Below, in pieces: positions 6,502 through 10,513 of a stretch of DNA of 10,513 bases. Each line of letters opens with the position of its first letter. Position 1 is the stretch's first letter. The translations under genes and the position numbers were made by a program. Source of the stretch: Saprospiraceae bacterium (GTDB lineage: Bacteria; Bacteroidota; Bacteroidia; Chitinophagales; Saprospiraceae); NCBI GenBank assembly GCA_004297645.1, contig SCUG01000401.1, positions 1-10,513 on the forward strand, given 5' to 3'. Under the pieces are notes generated by a model. That model did not search any database, was not told the origin of the DNA, and saw only the letters and a list, made by a program, of their open reading frames with translations.

Positions 6502-6999
6502 ATGAAACGCACATGGACGAATCTTGCCCGGTACAATTGCTGGGCCAACGAGCGATTGACCGCCGTTATTTCTGAACTGCCGGAGCCGGTGGCCAACCAG
6601 GAAATCGTGAGTAGTTTCCCGTCCGTGAAGCTGACCTTGCTCCACATTTGGGACGCTGAGCTGTTGTGGCTAAAGCGCCTTCAAGGGGTGTCGCTCCCGT
6701 GTTTCCCAAGCGCAGATTTTTCGGGAAATACGGCAGAAGCCTGCGAAAACGTTGTGGCCACTTCCAGAGAATTTCAGGCATTCGTGGAAGTTCAGCCCGA
6801 AGCATTTTTTCAAAAAACGCTGTCGTTTAAAACCATGTCATTCGGAGCACAGCAGCAGCGGGCATTTGAAATAATTCAGCACTGCCTCAATCACTCCACT
6901 TATCACCGTGGCCAGCTCGTGACAATGACCCGGCAGCTCGGCCTTGAAAAAATACCCTCCACCGACTTTATCTATTTTCTTCGCCAGGAGGCGAAATGA
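6502..6999 (+). CDS. DinB/YfiT-family putative metalloenzyme
   Basis: The protein has 165 residues, typical of the DinB-like four-helix-bundle superfamily. These proteins carry a His triad that binds a divalent metal; members include thiol-dependent transferases (for example bacillithiol- or mycothiol-linked), but the substrate cannot be read from sequence. The triad is visible: H48 in LLHIWDAE, H131 in LNHS and H135 in YHRGQL. The opening NLARYNCWANERL is also typical. The start is the ATG at 6502; a TTG two codons earlier (6496) is less likely. It is a cytoplasmic protein with no signal peptide or TM. It is transcribed away from folP across an 83-bp divergent gap and is followed by a 210-bp spacer, so it is probably monocistronic. 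Confidence 0.88.
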   Translation: MKRTWTNLARYNCWANERLTAVISELPEPVANQEIVSSFPSVKLTLLHIWDAELLWLKRLQGVSLPCFPSADFSGNTAEACENVVATSREFQAFVEVQPEAFFQKTLSFKTMSFGAQQQRAFEIIQHCLNHSTYHRGQLVTMTRQLGLEKIPSTDFIYFLRQEAK

Positions 7000-7117
7000 T
7001 AAGTAATAATAGGGCCATGCCGGCGGCGGGGCACTTGGTTATTACCCTTAATTCTTACAATCAAAACGACAAAGCATCAGCCTAGAGAAACATTGCATCA
7101 CGGAAACGTGGCACAAA

Positions 7118-7138
7118 ACCTGAATGCAGCTTTCAGGT
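7118..7138. repeat. Hairpin between the DinB and DUF4230 genes
   Basis: ACCTGAA (7118-7124) and TTCAGGT (7132-7138) form a perfect 7-bp stem around a 7-nt loop, extendable to 10 bp with one mismatch. No T-run follows. It lies 72 bp upstream of the ATG at 7210, so it may sit in that gene's leader. The left arm overlaps an 11-nt match to the end of the palindromic element in the lipoprotein gene (7111-7121). Confidence 0.4.
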
Positions 7139-7209
7139 GTTACTCAACAGGCAGGCACCGTCTGAAGAGGTGTTTCCAGGAAAAGTGTTTTTCAACGCAA
7201 TTCGAACTA

Positions 7210-8442
7210 ATGGCAATTTCAAACAAATCGCTTCCCAATAGCTCGTCAGAGAGTTTCAACGCAAAGCGGCTCGTCATTTTTTTAATAGCCGTGGGTGTTC
7301 TTGGCCTGCTCCTGTACAAATACTACGGTGATAAGTCAACCTATACCAGTGTACCCAAAGAGGTGCAGATAAAATACGTGCCGGCTGATTTTAAAACCGA
7401 TGTGGACTTAGAAAATGCGCTACCAATTTTGGCAAATCCCTACCGGTACAGCCGCGAGTTCGATGCGCTGATTCACGACTTTAACCTTTCGCTCGTCAGC
7501 CATGTGGCCCGGCGGATGAACCTCAGCGACAGCCTCCAGGCAGTCGTGAAACAGGAATACGAAAAGCATCACCCGTACCTGAGCAAGCTCATGTTCAACG
7601 ATTTTGTGGCGCTGTCCGACACTTCTGCGGCGCTTTACAATTCATGGTACGAAAACCATATGAACAACGCCGTTGACCTGCTCAACGAGGTGGCTTCGAA
7701 ATACACCTGTTTTATTATCAACCAAATTCTGGCCACAGTGCTGCCCACTAAAGAGGGCAAGATTTACGTCAACGGCGCTGATGTGAACACCCCTTGCGGC
7801 GTGGCACTTACCGAGGGTCTCCAACCTATGATTGCCCGGCTAAAACAGCAGGCTGCTATCGAAGATTTCAGCCGGGCCAAAGGCATCATGCAGGAGCGTG
7901 TGGAGCGGACTATCGCCGAGTTGGGCACCATGGAAATCCGTGACCGCAAAGGCATCGGCACTTCCAAGCAGACCAAACTTCTTGGGATGGATGTCTCTTC
8001 CACCGAAATGGAAATGTCGGCCATCAGCATCCTGAAGGTGGGCTTTAAGCTCGACAAATACTTTGATATCAGCATGAGTTCTAAAACCGGAATCGTCAAC
8101 GTCACCCTGCCACAGCCTGAAATACTCAGCCACGAGGTTTTCCCGAAAATAGACAAACTCGACATCGGCTGGATGCGCGAAATAGAGCATGGCGATTTCA
8201 ACAAAAATATGGACCTGCTGCGCCGGGAATTTCGCCGGGAGGCGCTCGAAAGCGACGTGATGGAGAAGGCCAAAAAACGAGCCGCCGAACTGATGGACAC
8301 CATCCTGACACCCATGGTGAAAGGTCTCAACAATCGTTACAGGCTCAAAGTGAGTTTTAAAAACGTAAACTCCGAATCTCCGCAGGAACTGCCCCCTGGC
8401 TCAGATATGGGCGCGAAAAATGCCGGTAGTTTACAGCAATAA
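7210..8442 (+). CDS. Membrane-anchored DUF4230-like protein
   Basis: The product has 410 residues. The open frame extends upstream to a TTG at 7093, but the ATG at 7210 directly precedes a normal N-terminus: a polar stretch and then one TM segment (about 20-36, RLVIFLIAVGVLGLLLY). The rest should lie outside the cytoplasmic membrane. The C-terminal half (about 235-375) has the features of DUF4230: a short strand-rich segment, the VGFKLDKYFDISM stretch, a hydrophobic strand ending in TLPQPEILSHEV, and a long helical tail (residues about 325-375) with LLRREFRREALESDVMEKAKKRAAELM. The middle is helical and I do not recognise it. DUF4230 proteins have no defined function. No partner gene adjoins it, and a GC-rich hairpin follows the stop. 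Confidence 0.78.
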   Translation: MAISNKSLPNSSSESFNAKRLVIFLIAVGVLGLLLYKYYGDKSTYTSVPKEVQIKYVPADFKTDVDLENALPILANPYRYSREFDALIHDFNLSLVSHVARRMNLSDSLQAVVKQEYEKHHPYLSKLMFNDFVALSDTSAALYNSWYENHMNNAVDLLNEVASKYTCFIINQILATVLPTKEGKIYVNGADVNTPCGVALTEGLQPMIARLKQQAAIEDFSRAKGIMQERVERTIAELGTMEIRDRKGIGTSKQTKLLGMDVSSTEMEMSAISILKVGFKLDKYFDISMSSKTGIVNVTLPQPEILSHEVFPKIDKLDIGWMREIEHGDFNKNMDLLRREFRREALESDVMEKAKKRAAELMDTILTPMVKGLNNRYRLKVSFKNVNSESPQELPPGSDMGAKNAGSLQQ

Positions 8443-8444
8443 TT

Positions 8445-8458
8445 CCGGCGCATGCCGG
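8445..8458. repeat. GC-rich hairpin after the DUF4230-like gene
   Basis: CCGGC (8445-8449), loop GCAT, GCCGG (8454-8458). The stem begins three bases after the stop codon and may stabilise or end the transcript. There is no T-run, so it is not a classic intrinsic terminator. Confidence 0.35.
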
Positions 8459-8488
8459 GGCAATTTAAAGTGTGCCGGGAAATGAAGT

Positions 8489-8521
8489 ATTGCGGGTATC
8501 CATCAAATTTCCGTATTCTTG
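8489..8521 (+). promoter_or_regulatory. Candidate Bacteroidota-type promoter for the lipoprotein gene
   Basis: TATTCTTG (8514-8521) matches the Bacteroidota -7 consensus TAnnTTTG at all but one fixed position. ATTG (8489-8492) lies 21 nt upstream, matching the -33 TTTG in three of four bases at an accepted spacing. Transcription would begin a few bases after 8521, giving a leader of under 35 nt before the ATG at 8555. This is a match by eye only. Confidence 0.35.
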
Positions 8522-8554
8522 CCCCCATGTCAGCTCATCAAAACAACACCACTA

Positions 8555-9139
8555 ATGAAGAAACAACTTTTATACCCGGCGCCATTAGGTTTTGTGCAAA
8601 TTGACCTTTGCCCCTCCTCGCCGCCTTCGGCGGTTCGTCGGGGGAGAAAGCCTTTGGGGGCGCGCCCCCAAGCCCCATTTGCACAAAACCTACTGGAGCG
8701 AAGTATTGCATTCGCCTTATTCTCCTTTCTCCTCGCCGCCTGCGGCAGCGATAATAGTGGCAATACCGGGGATTCCGGCACTGCCGTAGCTCCCGAATCC
8801 ATTCAGCTCATCTGCCAGCCTGTGGAACCCGCTGATACCTTGCAGGAAATACCCCACAACGAAGTTTTCATCCAAATTGGCGACAGCAAGATAAAAGTGG
8901 CCGATATTCAGAGCTGCGAAACCATAGCCCCGGAGTCGTTCGCTGAATATCAAATCCCCGCCAATGCCATAGCCGCTGCCGGTGGCTGGTGGGCCGGCTT
9001 CGGCGATTACATTTACGTCGTTCAGCAGGGGGATAACTACCTCGTTAAACAAGGTGCCATGGACGAAGAACAGGACAATAAGGATTTCGGCTATCACACC
9101 GTGCTCACCTTCACAAAAGAAGGAAAGGAAACGTTGTGA
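8555..9139 (+). CDS. Putative lipoprotein with a palindromic-element insertion in its signal peptide
   Basis: The product has 194 residues from the ATG at 8555 (MKKQLLYPAP). A hydrophobic stretch SIAFALFSFLLAAC (50-63) ends in the lipobox LAAC, with C63 as the lipidated residue, followed by a Gly/Ser/Asp/Asn-rich tether. Residues 12-46 are encoded by a TA-flanked palindromic element. Without it the signal would read MKKQLLYPAP, LLERS, then the hydrophobic core, with Cys at position 28, a normal lipoprotein signal. The insertion is exactly 35 codons and keeps the frame, adding a basic stretch (VRRGRKPLGAR) before the core. Whether export still works is unknown. The mature domain (about 130 residues, with GGWWAGFGDYIYVVQQGDNY) is not recognised. 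The gene is convergent with the next one, 19 bp between stops, with no visible terminator. Confidence 0.75.
   Translation: MKKQLLYPAPLGFVQIDLCPSSPPSAVRRGRKPLGARPQAPFAQNLLERSIAFALFSFLLAACGSDNSGNTGDSGTAVAPESIQLICQPVEPADTLQEIPHNEVFIQIGDSKIKVADIQSCETIAPESFAEYQIPANAIAAAGGWWAGFGDYIYVVQQGDNYLVKQGAMDEEQDNKDFGYHTVLTFTKEGKETL
8586..8692. mobile_element. MITE-like palindromic element with TA flanks, inserted in frame
   Basis: The ends are perfect 16-bp inverted repeats including a flanking TA: TAGGTTTTGTGCAAAT (8586-8601) and ATTTGCACAAAACCTA (8677-8692). If the TA is a target duplication, as for IS630/Tc1-mariner-type elements, the element proper is 8588-8690 (103 bp). With one TA it adds 105 bp. Inside are a hairpin CCGCC-TTC-GGCGG (8621-8633) and an 18-bp perfect palindrome TTGGGGGCGCGCCCCCAA (8654-8671), so the transcript would be strongly folded. 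It is too short for a transposase and would need one in trans. The family is not identified. It lies entirely inside the lipoprotein gene and is translated as part of it. Confidence 0.75.
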
Positions 9140-9158
9140 GGTGAGGAATTGGTTGGCC

Positions 9159-9743
9159 TCATACCTCTTTACTTTTCTTCCAGAATTTCCAGCCATTGCC
9201 AAGGTGGATGCCTTTACCTTCTTTTTGGCGCCTTGCCTTTTTCTTCTCTTTCAGATGCTTTTTAAAGACTTTGTTTTTGAGTAAAACGTAGCGGACGGAA
9301 ACGCCCGTTTGTGTGTAAAAAGTCTTTTCGCCGCCGGACAGGTTGATGGCGGGCTTGAAGTCATAAGAAAAATTCAGCCGGCCGAGGGTCAGCTCCGCAC
9401 CACCGGTAAAGGTCAGACCAAATGGGTCACCGGCGATGTGGGCGGGAGGTTCCACTGCGGGTGAGTTGTTCAGCCAGCCTTTGTGCAGGCCAGCGCCGGC
9501 GTACAGGTTCAGCCCCCGGAACACCAGTGCGTAATGCTTTTCCACAAGCCCAGTGAGCAGCACCTCCTCACGCTGCAAGCTGGACTGTACAATGCCCTCG
9601 GCCGTGAGGCTTTTTGCTAAGCGCTGCTGCACCGTCAGGCCCCAATCGGTGCCGAGGCGCAGGCCACCGGCAGTCATGTAAGCCTGTGAAAAAAGAGAAA
9701 TGGGGGTCAATGAAATCAGGAGGTGGAAGATTAGCTTTTTCAT
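9159..9743 (-). CDS. Small outer-membrane beta-barrel-like protein with basic C-terminal tail
   Basis: The product has 194 residues from the ATG at 9743. The signal peptide MKKLIFHLLISLTPISLFSQA is clear, with cleavage after about residue 21. Alternating hydrophobic/polar strands with glycine turns follow (GGLRLGTDWGLTVQQRL, LYAGAGLHKGW, GLTFTGGAELTLGRLNFSYDF, TQTGVSVRYVLL), consistent with an 8-stranded outer-membrane barrel of the kind common in Bacteroidota. The barrel appears to end near residue 155. The last 40 residues carry 16 Lys/Arg and several Trp/Phe, which is unusual for a barrel protein. The frame is open upstream to 9920, but that extension has no signal-like start. The gene is divergent from the methyltransferase gene and convergent with the lipoprotein gene. 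No function can be assigned. Confidence 0.8.
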   Translation of the reverse strand: MKKLIFHLLISLTPISLFSQAYMTAGGLRLGTDWGLTVQQRLAKSLTAEGIVQSSLQREEVLLTGLVEKHYALVFRGLNLYAGAGLHKGWLNNSPAVEPPAHIAGDPFGLTFTGGAELTLGRLNFSYDFKPAINLSGGEKTFYTQTGVSVRYVLLKNKVFKKHLKEKKKARRQKEGKGIHLGNGWKFWKKSKEV

Positions 9744-9772
9744 ATTGCTTTGGATTGTGGTGGAAATACAAT

Positions 9773-9790
9773 GCGGGGGAAACGCCCCGC
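9773..9790. repeat. GC hairpin in the leader of the barrel gene
   Basis: GCGGGG (9773-9778) pairs with CCCCGC (9785-9790) around a 6-nt loop, about 30 nt upstream of the minus-strand ATG at 9743. In the mRNA it would sit in the 5' leader and could affect expression. The rest of the 170-bp divergent gap (9744-9913) shows no clear TTFG-type promoter pair and no other feature I can support. Confidence 0.4.
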
Positions 9791-9913
9791 CTCGTCCAAT
9801 TATTACAAGCCGGTGCGGCCTGCCGGTTAAATGCCCGTTAAAAAAAGGAGGGCTGCGAAAACGGAGGTCTGAGATAGTTCTCCTAATTTGCCGCCTGTTT
9901 TCAAACCAGCATT

Positions 9914-10513
9914 GTGGCATTACTCAAACTCATCTTCCGTTTCATCAGGTACTATTTTCGGGCAAAGACGCGGTACAACGTCCACTCGCCTTTTGTTTTC
10001 GATTTCACGGAAAGCATACTGGAGGACGACCGGTGGTTTTACCCTTTTTGGGAAATCGAAGTTTTCCGCAGCTTTTTGCAAAGCATTCGCACAAGAATCG
10101 CCTTGACCGATTTGGGGGCTGGTTCCAAATTCCATCCCGGCAGCACGAGGAGTGTTGCCAGCCTCGCCCGGTATTCCGCCAGCCGCCCAGTTGCCTGCCG
10201 GTGGCTGTTCAAAATCGTGGAGCACTACAAGCCGGCGACCATGCTGGAACTGGGCACCTCGCTCGGCATATCCACGGCTTACCAAGCTACCGCAGCCTGC
10301 AACGCCCGCATGGTCACCATCGAAGGATGCCCCAACATCGCACACTTAGCCGCCGAAAATTTCAAACGAATGGGGGTGCTTAATGTCTCGTTGCTACAAG
10401 GCCGCTTCGAAGAAATGTTGCCCGCCGCCTTCGCTGAATTGCAACGGCTTGATTACGTGTTTTTCGATGGAAACCACCGCAAGGAACCGACGCTCCGATA
10501 TTTCGAGCTATGC
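9914..10513 (+). CDS. Class I SAM-dependent O-methyltransferase, 3' end missing
   Basis: The first 200 codons of a methyltransferase run off the window with no stop. The upstream in-frame stop TAA is at 9884-9886. The best start after it is GTG at 9914, giving MALLKLIFRFIRYYFRAK. The N-terminal NVHSPFVFDF (22-31) is a motif typical of a Bacteroidota methyltransferase family. The Rossmann fold shows motif I ELGTSLGIS (112-120), the acidic end of strand 2 in TIEG (E137, expected to bind the SAM ribose), and motif IV DYVFFDGNHR (180-189). These resemble Methyltransf_24-type O-methyltransferases. The substrate is unknown. It is a cytoplasmic protein, divergent from the barrel-protein gene. GTG use is inferred because no in-frame ATG lies near the N-terminus. 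Confidence 0.85.
   Translation, partial: MALLKLIFRFIRYYFRAKTRYNVHSPFVFDFTESILEDDRWFYPFWEIEVFRSFLQSIRTRIALTDLGAGSKFHPGSTRSVASLARYSASRPVACRWLFKIVEHYKPATMLELGTSLGISTAYQATAACNARMVTIEGCPNIAHLAAENFKRMGVLNVSLLQGRFEEMLPAAFAELQRLDYVFFDGNHRKEPTLRYFELC

Noticed and set aside
7093..7209. N-terminal extension of the DUF4230-like protein from TTG 7093
   Set aside because: The extension spans a hairpin, is rich in Cys/Arg/His unlike the rest, and precedes a natural ATG with an adjacent TM anchor.
8717..9202. Minus-strand open frame antisense to the lipoprotein gene
   Set aside because: There are no motifs, and the + strand frame has a lipobox and a coherent protein.
9744..9920. N-terminal extension of the barrel protein to 9920
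   Set aside because: The ATG at 9743 directly opens a clean signal peptide; the extension would bury it.
9700..10383. + strand open frame of 227 codons
   Set aside because: It overlaps the barrel-protein start and the methyltransferase in another frame; the methyltransferase frame from GTG 9914 carries clear motifs.

Overview
The window looks like chromosome of a Bacteroidota bacterium, probably in the Saprospiria/Chitinophagia range. The reasons are: start codons without convincing Shine-Dalgarno sequences; short Bacteroidota-type signal peptides (the barrel protein ends its signal in SLFSQA); a GH15 protein of the Bacteroidota subtype; a methyltransferase with the N-terminal HSPFVFD motif; and a DUF4230-like protein. 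No rRNA, tRNA, CRISPR array or full insertion sequence was found. The taxonomic call is inference from family resemblance.

Layout. (1) 1-2458, + strand: a hairpin, then a GH15 glucoamylase/trehalase-like protein followed 18 bp later by shikimate kinase (aroK), probably one transcript. (2) 2459-4102 is gene-poor: an inverted-repeat element built of 9-nt units, a 17-bp tandem repeat, one short glycosyltransferase-like ORF, and a + strand terminator with no + strand gene just before it. (3) 4103-6418, - strand: dihydropteroate synthase (folP), then a three-TM protein with a SPOR-like C-terminus. The second ORF follows folP in the same frame, separated only by the TAA stop. (4) 6502-8442, + strand: a DinB-family protein and a membrane-anchored DUF4230-like protein. 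(5) 8555-9139, + strand: a lipoprotein whose signal sequence carries a 103-bp palindromic element flanked by TA. (6) 9159-9743, - strand: a small outer-membrane barrel-like protein with a very basic tail. (7) 9914 to the window end, + strand: the start of a class I SAM-dependent O-methyltransferase, initiated at GTG.

How the genes relate. aroK (shikimate pathway toward chorismate) and folP (folate synthesis, downstream of chorismate-derived p-aminobenzoate) belong to connected pathways but lie in separate, opposite transcripts. Otherwise this is a mix of housekeeping and envelope genes, not one cassette.

The two most notable signals are the TA-flanked palindromic element that adds exactly 35 in-frame codons to a lipoprotein signal peptide, and a GH15 protein that keeps its general acid but has lost the expected catalytic base and several other active-site residues, suggesting a pseudoenzyme.
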